Source: Stomorhina lunata
Lineage: Eukaryota > Arthropoda > Insecta > Diptera > Rhiniidae
Direction: 5' to 3'
Assembly: GCA_933228675.1 (NCBI GenBank)
Contig: OW121740.1
Location: 50,856,174 to 50,920,173 of the forward strand
Length of the DNA: 64,000 bases
In this document: piece by piece, positions 34,005 to 46,189 of the stretch
How the letters are laid out: each line of letters opens with the position of its first letter
Position numbering within the stretch: the stretch's first letter is position 1
Position numbers and translations under genes: made by a program
The notes under the pieces: model-generated
Told to the model about the DNA's origin: nothing
Database searches by the model: none
What the model saw: the letters and a program-made list of their open reading frames with translations, nothing else

Positions 34005-34936
34005 CTAAATAAATTTAAGTGATATTTTTATAAAAAATTTTTCAATATTTTATCTTTTTCTAAATGATATTTATGAATTTAAGTTTTACTTTCAAAATAA
34101 ATGATCTTATTTGTTTTTTTTATTATTATTATTAACTATTAATTATTTTTTGCAATTTTACTCAAAATGATCTTTTTACAAAAAATCTTGTTATTGCGTG
34201 CAAATGGAAACAAAATAAAAGAAAATATAAAAAATTAATAAATATTTAATATGATTAAATAAAATCATAAAAAAAATTATACAAAATAATTTATCTACAT
34301 ACATAAATACATACTAACTACATATTTTGCAAAATCACATGCCTGAACTTCCCCTGAATTTCTTGAATTATCAAATTTTAAAAATTAAACAAATCCTTAT
34401 TATTTTTATTTTATATTTTATTCAAGTTTTAATGATCTTTTTAATATGTTTTACCATAACATTATTATACATTTAAAACAAAATACAAAACAAACAAAAT
34501 AAAAAAAAAAACAAAACAAAAGAAAAACAAGAAAATATTTTAAATGCAATTAATCTTATTTAAAAGAAAAACAAAATATACGATTGTTATTTATAATTAA
34601 AAAAAGAACCTAAATCTATTGTGTTTTTATTTATTTACTTTCAGTTTAAATCGGTAATTTTGATTTTTACTCTTTAAAATATTCATTTATTTTTTCGATT
34701 TTCAGTTGCATTTTGAATATTGTTTAAATATTTGAACTAGAAATACAAATTCCTTAAAACATTTTCAATCTTGCCTTTGGATTCAATTTCCTTAAGATAT
34801 TCTTAGGCCTTTGGCAACCCTTAATACAGTTGATTAATGATGCCAGACAATAACAGCTCAAATTAGGTTTGTTAGTGTGTATTTAGTGATTTCGGGCGAA
34901 TTTGTACTGCCTTATCTATTTTGTTTAGATGTAGAT
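34005..34936. other. AT-rich spacer
   Basis: No gene or element recognised. Confidence 0.4.
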
Positions 34937-35049
34937 CAGAGATGGCAAACATCATGTAATTGAACTTATGTTAGGTACATTTTAAACCTGATTGGTACCG
35001 TGGTACTAAAGCGTCATACTTGGTACAATTTGCTTATCTTCCACAACTT

Positions 35050-35480
35050 TGAAATTTTAATTCCAAAAGCCGAGCATGTTTTAGAATTCCATATGCTTCG
35101 ATCTTCTGAGCTTTTCTCCAATTTCGTAGGCCAGGCTTTGAAAGACTTTCTTCTATTTGGTCTCTCCATCGAAGTTTCTGACGTCTTCTTCTTGCATTTT
35201 CATAGTAATTGTTTTTTCCAGGAGTGGGTTACTAGCCAGACGTCCTAACCCACATTTTTAAAGTTCTCATAGGAGAACTCGCGACACTTGTTAGCTCACT
35301 ACTTTAACTGGTGTTAAAGTAGCTAACCAGTTGATAACACGAGGAGGTCAGTGTGCACAGTTGAGATGAGGGATAGACCAAGATAAGTCTGGGCTTACCA
35401 AATTAAGACTAATCAGAGCCATAGCTTAGCATAACACATCTCCTACATCACCCTGGATAAATATAAGCCATGAAAATGGT
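35050..35480 (-). mobile_element. RTE-like LINE derivative, second copy of the fused form
   Basis: On the minus strand the 5' leader (CATCTCCTACAT, GAGATGAGGGATAGACCA, GAGTGGGTTACTAGCC) runs straight into C-terminal coding sequence (RPNRRKSFKAWP, SIWNSKTCS). The intervening 2-3 kb of ORF is absent, as at 29875-30240. Confidence 0.6.
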
Positions 35481-35872
35481 GTCTGTAAGATTACCACGTA
35501 ATTAGAATTGTAAGAACTATATCACATCACTTAGTGGCTTGAAACAAAAAAAGTGCTAATAAATCTGTATCTTCTAAACTGTAAGTCTGATTACATCAGT
35601 ATCAGTATATAAGAGAATTGTTAAGAAGGACCCAAGCTTTCTGAATTTTGGATTTATGGTTACCCTGTGTTTTCACAGGGTGAACATCGAAGTCGACTAC
35701 CTCAGAAGTAAAAGAAAGTTTTGGACTGCGTTGATCTTTCAATTTTCATCCAATATGGTTTAATTTTGGAATGAGCTTTTAGACACAAAAAACAAACATG
35801 CTTACTTCACTGTAATAACTTTACTATAATAACTGATTGTGCATTCGTTATTCAATCGATATTTTTTTAAAT

Positions 35873-35970
35873 ACTGACATATAGACCACAGATTAGGAAA
35901 TAAAACTGACATATAGCCAACAGATTAGGAAATAAAACTGACATATAGCCAACAGATTAGGAAATAAAAC
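35873..35970. repeat. 32-bp triplication
   Basis: Three consecutive copies of ACTGACATATAGCCAACAGA + TTAGGAAATAAA. The first copy reads AGACCACAG in place of AGCCAACAG. Confidence 0.9.
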
Positions 35971-36439
35971 GGTGAAAACCGTTTTTTTAATACCTTTAAT
36001 TCTAAAGTCAAATAATTTTCGCTGATCGAAAAAATTTTTTTTCAAAGAGGGTATCAATGTTTTACTTTTTACTAAGAAGTTTTTTGCTAAAAGTTAAGTT
36101 AAAATATAAAGAACATTTTAAAAATTCTTAGACCATGTTCCAATTTATTCTAAAATTAACATAGATTGAATAGTATTCAGATAAAGTAAGATCCATTGTA
36201 AGGTTTCAAATTTGACCCCTCATATAAGTATATTTTAAAGCCGACATGTTCTCACTTTGAATCCAAAATAATAAAAACTGATATCTTAATGGTCTTAAAA
36301 GTACATTTTGCTTTTAAAGAAAGCCATTTTCCATCCCTGATATATGTATATCAGGGAATCAAGAAAGCCATTTTCCATTCCTGATATATGTATATTCGTA
36401 GTCATTCTCTAAAGAAAATAGACCTGAATCCTGCAAGGA

Positions 36440-36900
36440 ACATGTAGCCACAACTAAATTATTCCTGCTAGCGCCTTAAGTTTAGACAATACTTCTGCGC
36501 TCGAAGGTTACACGATTATACTAGCAAATGCCAACATAAATAGCAGGAGAGGTTGTTCTCCATATACTTGTCTTACACCGATATTTATACTTTTTTGTTC
36601 GCTAAGAAGATCCTCATGAGCTATATGACAGTTTGCATTTTAGGGCTTCAAGAAGTAGTTTAGGGACATCCTTACATCTAAGGGTGTTCCATATCTGGCT
36701 TTAGTTAATGGTTTCAAATGCTTTTACAAAGTAAAGAAACGTCAAATATAGGGTCGTAAGATAGTTAGGTAATTAAACGAAGTCTGAATCTAGCCTACAG
36801 CATTCTCAGAACAGAACTGATAATGGATTCTATAAGCAGAGCATCTATTTTTGGGGCTTAGGGAGATTTTGTCGAGTCCTTATGACTTGCCTTTTTTAAA
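36440..36900 (-). pseudogene. LINE reverse transcriptase fragment
   Basis: Minus-strand frame reads LYLTFLYFVKAFETIN, stop, SQIWNTLRCKDVP. It aligns with PLYLLFIDFKCAFNTLEHSA + IWEALRFKGVP at 53440-53520 on the plus strand. This is the first catalytic-aspartate region of reverse transcriptase; the key Asp is replaced by Tyr here. A decayed remnant. Confidence 0.6.
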
Positions 36901-37099
36901 AAGTTTTGAATAGCAAATCATCCAAAAGTCAAGTTTCTCGGTTTTTTATTTACTACTTTTGCATATCCCACTCTTACTAATTTACTACTTTTGCATATCC
37001 TACATTATAGGAAAACTGAAGTTAATTCATTCATAGCGTATTTTCTATCTTTACGTTTAAATTATACAAAGTTTGGTAAGGTCAAAAGTGGATCAGTTA

Positions 37100-37625
37100 T
37101 CAACTAATTTACAAATTCTACTAGATTCCTTAGGTTTACATTAATCCTATCCGTAAAGTTTTTGCACAAAACTTCAATTATCTTTAGAATTCTAAGCATT
37201 TTCCTAATTTTCGGGCTATTTGTGTGATTGGGTCTTATATGGGAGTTATGTATGATCAAGTACAGACCGATTCGGAATAGTGGTTTTAGCAATGGTTTTC
37301 TTGTGGCATTAATGTTTAACATGCTTGGCCTATAGTTGAATGAAAAATTGGCAAATGTTGCCATCATCTGCACAATACAATACTTGAGAAAGCTTGATAT
37401 AAACCGAGAGAAGTTGTTACCTGTATCAAAAGAAATAAGTTTTGGAAGAAGTTTACCTTGCTGCCTAATGCTTTCGCCAAAATGCTGCGTATTGAGTGAA
37501 TCCATTTGTTCGACATCCATGTTGTTGTGACTGCGATATTATTGGTAATTTAGTAGAAGTGACAGTCCTTGGTTGGAATCATAAGATTTCCGAGTCGTTC
37601 CGCTACGAAGAACCGACACATCCAT
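37100..37625. repeat. Dispersed repeat shared with 44500-44660 and 11575-11700
   Basis: Two blocks. CTTGATATAAACCGAGAGA...TTGTTACCTGTATCAAAAG recurs near 44515-44660, and CAGTCCTTGGTTGGAATC...AAGAACCGAC recurs in Art4 intron 1. The 138-codon minus-strand frame at 37104-37520 has no recognisable domain and is probably repeat sequence. Confidence 0.5.
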
Positions 37626-37879
37626 ACTGGTATGGATTATTGTTGTTTAGAACAAAGATCTTTAGGGTTGTTAGCTATCAAACTATTTTGATATTTGCGT
37701 AACATTAGCAACCTTGCAACACTAAGGAAATAAGGTTTGGCTTAGGTTTAGTTAATGAATTTCCGAAATGGGTCAGAATTAGGTAAACATTTTAATATCA
37801 ACTCAAAAAGTTTATAACTTAAACTTTTCCTAATTTATCAGGCATTTCACAAATTTCTATGGGAATTAAAACTACTTCG

Positions 37880-39020
37880 TAGTCGGACTCTATTGCGAGA
37901 AGATAGGCTGCTCCGCATCAATTGATCTTCTCCACGATCTAGTAGGTGCACCAACACTACGGCCTCTTCCTTGTAGATTCCAACAAAGCGCTTTTCGAGC
38001 AATGTTTGTATTTAGCCTTCGAAGTTTGTGGCCTAACCATCGCCATTTCCGTTGACATACTTCTATAAAAGCAGGATTTTGATTTGTCGCGTTAAGTAGA
38101 TCTTCATTTCTTATGCGGCTCGGCCATCATTTATTAAGCATTTGTTTGCAAAGGTTTGCAAGCGCTTATCGATGGACTTTGTGCGTTTCCAAGTTTCACA
38201 ACCGTAATACAGGATGAACTTGACATTCGAGTTATATATTTGTAGCTTGGTTGTTGTTAATATTTGCAGAAATTTCCAAATAGCTTGGAGAATAAGCTAT
38301 TCAATATCTTTGTCGGCGCCACCTGTTGTAGATACCAAACTTCCAAGGTAATTAATAGTATCTACATATACAATAACCTCGTTATCCACATTGATGTGTG
38401 TTGACGAGTTTGCTCCATAGCCTCTAGGCTTAATCTTTGTCTTGGAAATATTGATTTGTAGCCCAGCTGAAGGCGGCCTAAACTTTGGCTTAGAAGACAT
38501 ACGTCATCAGCATATTCCAAGTACTCGAGTTGTTTGAAGTGTGCCCATTGGATACCGCGTCTACCATTTAAAGCCGTACACGTTATATTGTCGATACATA
38601 CATAATTCCCACGACATTCCAGTTGGCACAAGGGGTACTTCTCTTAGACAATGAGCAGTATCCGATTTTATTTTTAGACTCATTGAAAGGAATCTACGTT
38701 TTAACTCCGTTTTCGAACGGCAAATGCATTAGTTAGAGAAGTTTTTCATAGCCTAATACTCAATAGCCAGTGGCTAGCTGAGTTATAAGGTGAACTGCTT
38801 TTTTTTAATTTGCTTTTTCAAGTGGATCTGGCCGGGGATCGAACTTGGGACCTCTGGAATGATAGGTCGATGACTTAACTGCTATACCAATGCGGCTCCC
38901 AAATTTTATTATCGATGACAAGGATAAAAAGTATAGATGACAAGATACATTCTTGCCCTACTCCAGAAGTAACTTCGAATGGATTTGACAATTTTCCCGT
39001 TGTGTAGAATTCGACATTTA
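37880..39020 (-). pseudogene. RTE-like LINE reverse transcriptase remnant split by a SINE
   Basis: Minus-strand segments in order: FEVTSGVGQECILSSILFIL (motif before the catalytic box), the SINE insertion, NITCTALNGRRGIQWAHFKQ, LEYLEYADDVCLLSQSL (catalytic YADD retained), then GANSSTHINVDNEVIVYVDT and INYLGSLVSTTGGADKDIE. Frames are shifted between segments. Same lineage as 1197-2040. Confidence 0.75.
38604..38900 (-). mobile_element. tRNA-derived SINE, copy 1
   Basis: On the minus strand it starts GGGAGCCGCA, then box A-like TTGGTATAGCAG, and box B-like AAGTTCGATCCCC about 40 bases on. The body contains CTTCTCTAACTAATGCATTT and CTTTCAATGAGTCT. It sits inside RTE-like coding sequence, with an approximate duplicated target (TATTGTCGAT left, TATTATCGAT right). 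Confidence 0.75.
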
Positions 39021-41380
39021 AAATCCACGTACATCGTCCGAAGTCTTAGATTTTCACTAATTTCAATTGGAAATGTATATCAAAGGCAACTCTTTTAATA
39101 TTTTCAAAATAATTCTTAATCTCCATAATGTTTAAGCCATGATATAAGTATAAGGTAATTCCATTGGCTTTACTAAATTTTTAATAAGGCTTTTTGAAGT
39201 TTGAATTTTATGTATATATTTCAAAAATCGTTGCCACATTTTTACAAAGTATCTTAGTTTTTTTTTTCATAATGTGTAATGGATATTGAATAATAATTCA
39301 TTTTGGTAATTTAAAATAAAATAATATGCCACAGAATAATAGATCGGAAATAAAGCTAGACCATGATTTTATGATTTTCTTATTTATTTAACTTTAATTT
39401 TTATAGCTGAAAAATTCAAAAGTTTTTATCGAAATATAGAATAGGTTATATGGACCAACGAGGAAGGTATTTTCATTAGAACTCACCTAAAGGCATTGCT
39501 CTTTAGATTTTGATTGTCCAAGAAGTCAGAGCAGTAACTTCGAGATGTTTTTCTGCTTTGATCCTATATTCGATTTTAAAGTTTTTTAGAACATGCATCC
39601 CACCTAAACCGATCAAGGATTTTTTCCAAAGCAGTAAAACAACTTTATTTATATGGAAATGAGGTGCTATACCGCTGCAGAAGCGATCGTCATCGATAAA
39701 AGTTCTCCATCTAGATGAAGACTATTTTAGACTTGAACAAATGTTTCAGCAACCTTTTGTTAGTCTTCGCTTTCCCGTTTATTGCGAATAGTTTCGGAGA
39801 TGGTGTATAGAACAGACAAAATAGCATGTAAATCAACTTAAACGGCAAATGTGATGTTTGTAATTTTAACAGCTACGATATCTGGACAAGCGCTTTCTAT
39901 TTCCATATTCAAGTTTAAGAATGATGAAAATATATCCGATTCATACAGGACAATGATATTGCCTCTGGTATTTTGATGTTGTCCTTCTTCAGGCTGTACT
40001 TCAGCCCAACAACCTTGGGCTACGTGGGGGCTTCAGAACGGTTTATGGCATCTTCTGCTATTACCGGAAATCTTTTAGTCTTTTATTTATTTAAATTCAA
40101 ATTTAATTTCTGTTTTTTAATATTTAATTTAAACAAAAAAATTTTCAACAAAATAATAAAATGACAAATAAAAAGTACACAAAATTTCAAACAAATTCAA
40201 ATATATGGTAGCTTCATTTTTACACAAATGTCAAAATCCTTAAATGTGTCAGATAGTGATTTTTTAATTTAATAATGACAATGGAACTACCGTGTATATA
40301 TATCTTGGTTTTAGCTTAATATCTTATATGTTAAAGTCTAAATTGTGTTATCGACTTTATTATAACTGCATTACCTATAATTATTAGATTCAGAGAAAAA
40401 TTGTGAACTCAACTTAAAAAGTTAAAAATAAAAGGTTTTCAATTTAATTTCTATTGGAAATGTAAATTCTAGGCAAATGTTTCAATATTTCCAAAATAAT
40501 TTCTTTGTTATAAAATCTTTTTAAAACTTTATTTTTTAATTTATTCTTTTTTTTAACTTTAAAATTTTTTTTTTCCTCGGTTCTAAACATATTTTATTTC
40601 GAAACATTCTCAAACACAAAAACATAATTTATGGTTTTCAACATGGTTTCTCTGACAAAACTCACCCTCTCTATATATATTTAAAACCTCTCTTTAAATA
40701 AAAATGGAGCTTATTGTTAAAACAAAAGAAAAAATCCAGAGTACTAGAAAAATGTTAGGTACAAAATAAAAACAATTCAAAAAATTAAAAAAAATAAAAT
40801 ACACAAAACGAAAAAAGAAACGTTAAAGAAGAAAATGTCCCTATGAAAAAAGCTGAGATACTTACAAAACTAAAAATTCCTAAAAATACAAAAATAAAAC
40901 ATAAAAAAAAAACTTTTTAAAATGCAAAGAAATATTTTTCTAAAACGGCTTATACAAAAATATAAATAAATATAAATTAATTAAAATAAATTACAGAAAA
41001 TAAAACAACAAAAAACAGTTAAAAAAATATTTTAATTTAAAATTCCAAAAGCTAAAGAAAGTTTAGGAGAGAAGAAAATGTTTGTAAATAAAAACCATTT
41101 AAATTGGAGTTAAAGGTAAAGCACAAATATTGTACAAAACAAATAATAAAACAAATTAAATAAAATAATAAATACACATTAATTTTAAATCATTAAATTA
41201 TATAATAACAATTAATTACACTCTGTATATAATCCCTTAAAGTAACATAAGTTCTACATCATTATACAGTCCGATTCAGTTAAATATACCCATTCAAAGT
41301 GGCTTAGTAAAATTGATTTATTAAGAAATGTTAACTGGTCTATTACATTAGCCGATTTAACAAGCATTAATTTTCGCTGT
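39021..41380. other. AT-rich region without recognised genes
   Basis: No coding frame or named element identified. The part from about 40700 to 41210 is strongly A-rich on the plus strand. Confidence 0.4.
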
Positions 41381-41690
41381 AACCGCCGTGGTATAGCAGG
41401 TTAGTCATCCGCCTAGCATACCGTGGTCCCAAGTTCGATCTCTGGTACTTGAAAAACAAATAAATTTCTAAAAAAAGCGGCGGTTCACCTCATAACTAAG
41501 TTAGCCACTAGTTATTGAGTATTAGGCTATGTAAAACTTCTCTAACTAATGCATTTGCCGTTCGGAGTCGGAGTTAAAACGTAGCTCCCTTTCAATGAGT
41601 CTGAAAATATTTAGAATCGGATGCAGCTCATTGTCTGAGAGAAATACCACTTGCTCCAATTGGAATGTTGTCGTGAAATTATTATTAGTA
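41381..41690 (+). mobile_element. tRNA-derived SINE, copy 2
   Basis: ACCGCCG, then box A-like TGGTATAGCAGG (fits TRGYNNARNNG) and box B-like AAGTTCGATCTC, followed by the same body as copy 1 (AACTTCTCTAACTAATGCAT, CCCTTTCAATGAGTCTG, GCAGCTCATTGTCTGAGAG). It ends in a short ATT repeat (ATTATTATTAG), a common SINE 3' tail. This copy keeps both internal promoter boxes. Confidence 0.8.
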
Positions 41691-41889
41691 CCTGGTTGAC
41701 CGAGCCTTGCTCGGAGCTTTATGATAAGCATTTTGAGGCAAATTTTAAAGTTTTTATATATTTCATTTTATAAAGTTAATCTTGAATTATTTTATTTATT
41801 TTGTCCGACCAAAACATAGTTTGCATAGTTTACAGTTTAACTCATTTTAATAACTTTGGAAATTGGTCATATCAACAGAAACCTCCGTC

Positions 41890-42480
41890 AACTCATTCGC
41901 AACAACTTTGCTAAATATTATAGTCTGATCAAATGCACAGTTTATGATTTATTTCATTTTAAGTAGTTTTCAGTGGCGCCACCTGAAGTTGTTCATACCA
42001 ACCAAGAAACCTTCGTTTGCTTATGCGTAACAACTTTGCTTATGATTATAACATGATCAAATGCACAGTTTACGATTTAATTCACTTTGAGTAATTTTCT
42101 GTCGCGGCACCTGTCGGACGTTGCTCATTCCAATTCATAAACCTTCGTCGGCTTATCCGCAAACAACTTTGCTGAAGATTATAGCATGATTAAATGTACA
42201 GCTTACGATTAAATTGACTTTGAGTAAATTTCAGTAGCGCCACCTGTCGAAATTTCTTCATACCAACTAAGAAACCTTCGTCGGCTCATGTGCAACAACT
42301 TTCCTAAAGATTGTAGTATGATCAAATGTACAGTTTACGATTTAATTAATTTTTAGTAATTTTCAGTGACGGAAATTGATCGGAAATTAGTCCTATCAAC
42401 TTTAAAACCTTCGCCGGCTTATCCGCAACATCTTCGCTAAAGAGCATAATATGATCAAATGCACAGTTTACTATTCTATA
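41890..42480. repeat. Five ~131-bp tandem repeats
   Basis: Copies begin near 41899, 42029, 42162, 42293 and 42426, each with AACAACTTTGCTAAAGATTA-like sequence, then GATCAAATGCACAGTTTA and a GTGGCGCCACCTG-like segment. Spacing is 130-133 bases. Moderately diverged; no ORF. Confidence 0.85.
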
Positions 42481-43115
42481 AAGAACATACATACAGACAA
42501 ACATTCATTTGTTTAAAAGGTATAACATTACTAATTTTTTCCCCTTTTTATCCCCTAATTTCAAAAAAGTTCCATATGCATATTTGGTACTTCTTTGGTA
42601 CCAATTGAATTCGGTACATTTTATTAAAACGCAGTTAACATAATGTTTCTATTCATATTACTTTTTGAGATGTTAAGTTATCATTTTATCCCTTTTTTAC
42701 CCATTTTGGCCCCAAAATCAAAAAGCACCAAATACGTGTTTAAAGTTTCTTTCACATTTATTGATTGCAGTACAAAGTTTCTTTCTATATTCCTTAGTTT
42801 AAAATATAAGAGTGGGTTAAAAAGGTACCAAAAAAACTATTTTCAACCTTTTTTACCCCCTATCGGACATAGTTTCAAAAAAGTACCAAACACCTGTGCG
42901 TTTATTTTCATAGCTGTTTGAAACGTAATTTAAATTTTGTTTCTTTACCTATTACTTAAGGAGATATAGCGTTTTCGAATTTTTCCCCTTTTTACCCGTT
43001 TTTACCCTCTTAGAGGCAAAGGTTCCAAAAGTCCCTTCTTCTTCGACCTATACATCAAAAAAGATACCCACTGTCCAAATTTTATCAAAATCGTTAGAGC
43101 CGTTTTCGAGATAGT

Positions 43116-43120
<5 letters not shown>
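42481..43120. other. Spacer with GTACC-rich phrases
   Basis: Recurrent short phrases such as AAAAAAGTACCAAA and CCCTTTTTACCC suggest decayed tandem structure, but no register could be fixed. The 92-codon frame at 42643-42921 follows this repetition and is not supported as a gene. Confidence 0.35.

Positions 43121-43192
<72 letters not shown>
43121..43192. repeat. (TA)36 microsatellite
   Basis: Seventy-two bases of uninterrupted alternating T and A. Such a run can extrude cruciforms and often collapses in assemblies. Confidence 0.97.
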
Positions 43193-43195
<3 letters not shown>

Positions 43196-43559
43196 ACATA
43201 CAATTATTGCTCGTTTAAGAATATAAGATTATAATTATCGCTGTATTTCGGTAGTGATGGATCTTAATTATATACCCACTACAACATTCTGTTATATTTA
43301 TAAACATATCTCCGAAGAAGCAGCTAATTTAAAGTCTGGATCAAAAACGATAACATTTGCTAAAGTTCAACATTTTTAGCATTTAAGTGGTTTCCGGGAG
43401 TGGCGTTTACCAACCATGGAAGCAATGGGTAAAAAAGAACCGATTCCCATAAAATTGTTGACATACATATAACATTGGTTTACTAACCCCATTTGGAGAT
43501 TGTACCTAGATCGTAATTAAGCTCATGTTTCGAAATAAAAAAAATCAAATGTTGTTTTG

Positions 43560-44490
43560 GAGTAGTCAGGCCGTTACGTCCGAGAGGTTTCCGGAATCAG
43601 GTCGGTCTGACTCAACTTCCCCACAGAAGCCAGAAACCTCAGAGGGGATCCCGCTATGGCTTGACTCGGAGTTGAGATCACAGTGATTACACTCTCCAAA
43701 TCAGAGTCCAGCGAGACAACCGCCGAGAACTGAGTAGCTTCAGTGACGCAGGTGGAATCAGACCGATCTGAATGACTAGAATCACCCACTAAAGCCAAAG
43801 ATCCCGGAGAGATCCCGACTGGGATCGGCTGAAGCCAGAAATAACAGTGACCTCATGTTCCGAATCTGACTCAATCGAGATGTCCGCCAGGATCTGGGTG
43901 GCTCATGTGGTATGAGATAAGTCTATTTCATTCAATAATCCATCCATCTCCACTAAGTCCGTCATACGAAGTCTCTCCTTTTGGAGTATATCCTCATTAA
44001 TGTCACTAAATGTCAGTTCACCTATGTCGTCCCTCCTGCAATGTCCTGTCTAACCCTGAAACTATCATTCAAGGTTGTCCTGTCCGATTTAGTTGGGTTT
44101 TTGTTGTTGAATTTCTAAAAAGGTTTCATGACTTATTCCTACGAATGCGGAGGAAAATAAGTCACCTGTGTGATGGTCCTCATTGACGTGGAAAAACTGG
44201 ATACTTGTGAAGGCGTTAAGGTATCCAACCAGTGTGCCGTTAAAACACACGAACCGAAAAGCCCATGGCATGGTTCGCAATGACACCGGGACTTGGAGGG
44301 GTGTGGTTTAAAGTATCAACCCACTACTACCTCTTTGGTCCGGGAGAGATATTTGATTTTTCCCTTACCTCCCACGCATGAAAAGGGGTTCATCGCCACC
44401 TATTTATGTGGCTGGTTACCAACCCATCAATGGGAAGCTTTTCCCTATCCGCCACCTGGGGACTCGCCCTCTAATCATTAGGTTCCCCTT
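43560..44490. other. GC-richer tract of unknown origin, probable mobile-element remnant
   Basis: Markedly more G/C than the surroundings. 43570-43920 contains about two diverged units of a tandem repeat (GAAGCCAGAAAC... / GAAGCCAGAAAT...; CAGTGATTAC... / CAGTGACCTC...). The minus-strand 74-codon frame reads SLDSDLESVITVISTPSQ. 44040-44490 looks like an element 3' UTR (GACACCGGGACTTGGAGGGG). I cannot name the element. Confidence 0.45.
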
Positions 44491-44879
44491 CTGGTATTTA
44501 GTACAATCTTTGATAAAGCCTGATATAAACTGATAGTAGTTGTTACCTGCATCAAAAGCAATAAGTTTAGAAAAAAGTTCACCTTGTTGCACTCTGTCAA
44601 GTGCCTAGGAACTATCGAGAACCTCAACTATGCTTTCTCCAAAACAGTGGGTATTGAATGACTTCATTTTTTGGGAATTATTGCGGGTCTCCACTAGAGC
44701 GTCCTCTACGACAGTCACTCGGGCACTTGCTAAATATGGAAAGTTCAGAACAAAAGGAATTTAGTGTTGTTAGCCTCACCCTTTTAAGATATTGGCTTAA
44801 CATTTGCAATAAATTCTCTAATATAAGGTGCAACACTTTGCCTGGTAGTTTAAAACAACTTTTTTGTCTGAATTCTATC

Positions 44880-45300
44880 ATTATAGCTTCAAATTGCTTG
44901 GTAACTTTACCTCTACACAGACTTCGCAACCTTATCTCAACCCTAACAGGTTATTGCGCTTTTGGGCTGCATGCCAGAAGACTTAATCTTCAATTCTATG
45001 ACTACTGTCGTAGTTGTCATAACACAGAAGAGAAGGAGACAGTAACTCATCTTCTTTGCCACTGCCCCGCCCTCTTAACTTCAAGGACTTTCAATCTGGG
45101 GGCACCTTTTCTGCATGATTTGACGGATCTAGCGAGTATTGACATAAATAAGTAAAATAGACTCATTTATCAGGGCTTCAGGATGGCTTGATTAGTCTCT
45201 CACTGATAGTCTGAAATAACTATTTTTGTTCTTTTCTTCCAGTCCGCTTTTAGGACCCAAGTGACTCTGACCTAACATCGGCTGCCTGCCTAATCTAACC
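44880..45300 (+). pseudogene. LOA-like LINE 3' end, truncated copy
   Basis: Plus-strand translation LVTLPLHRLRNLISTLTGYC continues through LNLQFYDYCRSCHNTEEKET to SIDINK and a stop. It is closely similar to residues 1106-1190 of the complete LINE at 14191-18947. It keeps the family 3' end (GACCCAAGTGACTC, GGCTGCCTGCCTAATCTAAC). A 5'-truncated relative, recently derived. Confidence 0.85.
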
Positions 45301-45377
45301 TATCGTTATAGCTATTAAAATTTAGGGGTACAACTATTTTTCTAGAAGCTTTATTATAATAAATTGGTTATACATTT

Positions 45378-46005
45378 ATGATTCAAAGTACTGTCCATCG
45401 CTGGCCACCATTTTGTCCCATCTTTCAGGCATCGTAGCGTTGAAAAAACTAGTCATCTTTCAAAGCGATTCACAAATCGATCCAAGCCAGGAACGTGTAT
45501 CATTGATCGAAACAAGTGATAGTTTGAGAGAGAAAGGTCTGAAGAATGCGGGTGGGGTAAGACTTCCCATTTCTACGTTTTCAAGTATGTCTTGATCACT
45601 TTTCTTGACATGAAGCTGAGCATTGTAACTTTTCCATGTCTCTCGTTGTATTGCGGTCAATACTCGACTCAAACGCATTAATTGTATTAATCGATCGCCT
45701 GTGATTGTTTCAGTCGGTTTTAACAACTCATAATACACTAAGCCGTGCTAGTCTCACTAAATGTAGAGCTTGACCTTAGAACCGTAAATGCTCGGTGTGG
45801 TCGGTCGTCGACGTGTTGTAATGAATACATCAGCTGTTCTCCAGCAAACTAACGCTGTTTAACATCTCTCGGCTTCAACTCGTACCGCACCCAATTTCAG
45901 GCGTATTAAAATGACTTGTCTTTATCAAGAAATGCCTCCAATTCTGCATCTTCGAAAACCTACACTCTTCCACCGTCTTGCCGGTCTGCGATGTCAAAAT
46001 CACCG
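45378..46005 (-). pseudogene. Degenerate mariner transposase
   Basis: Minus-strand pieces in order: FENGDFDIADRQDGGR, VFEDAELEAFLDKD, NWVRYELKPRDVKQR, a SIYGSKVKLYI-like piece, VYYELLKPTETITGDRLIQL + MRLSRVL, and the C-terminus MPERWDKMVASDGQYFES with a stop. This is the mariner order, with internal deletions and stops that remove most of the catalytic core. Non-functional. Confidence 0.8.
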
Positions 46006-46189
46006 TTCTCGAATACTTAATATTTATTTGCGTTTAACTCTTTTCCAAAGGTAGATTTATATGGTAGCCGTGGTCAAATATGATTCCCACAATGCTTTAA
46101 ATGCTATACAGAAATCCCATCCGTCTTTTCCTTGCAAACAGCTGTTCTCAAACAAACTAACGCCATTATCATTTTAACGTCATGATTAC

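Larger units (their letters stand above)
34937..36339. mobile_element. Possible second hAT-like element
   Basis: Starts CAGAGATGGCAAAC and ends CCATCCCTG, as in the 24334-26701 element, and shares its TTGGTACCGTGGTACTA subterminal sequence. The flanks (ATGTAGAT and ATATATGT) agree at only 5 of 8 bases, so the right boundary is doubtful. A second CCATTCCTG end lies at 36375-36383. It contains an RTE-like derivative and a 32-bp triplication. Confidence 0.45.

Noticed and set aside
43002..43199. Minus-strand frame with long Ile/Tyr alternation
   Set aside because: It is simply the translation of the (TA)n microsatellite.
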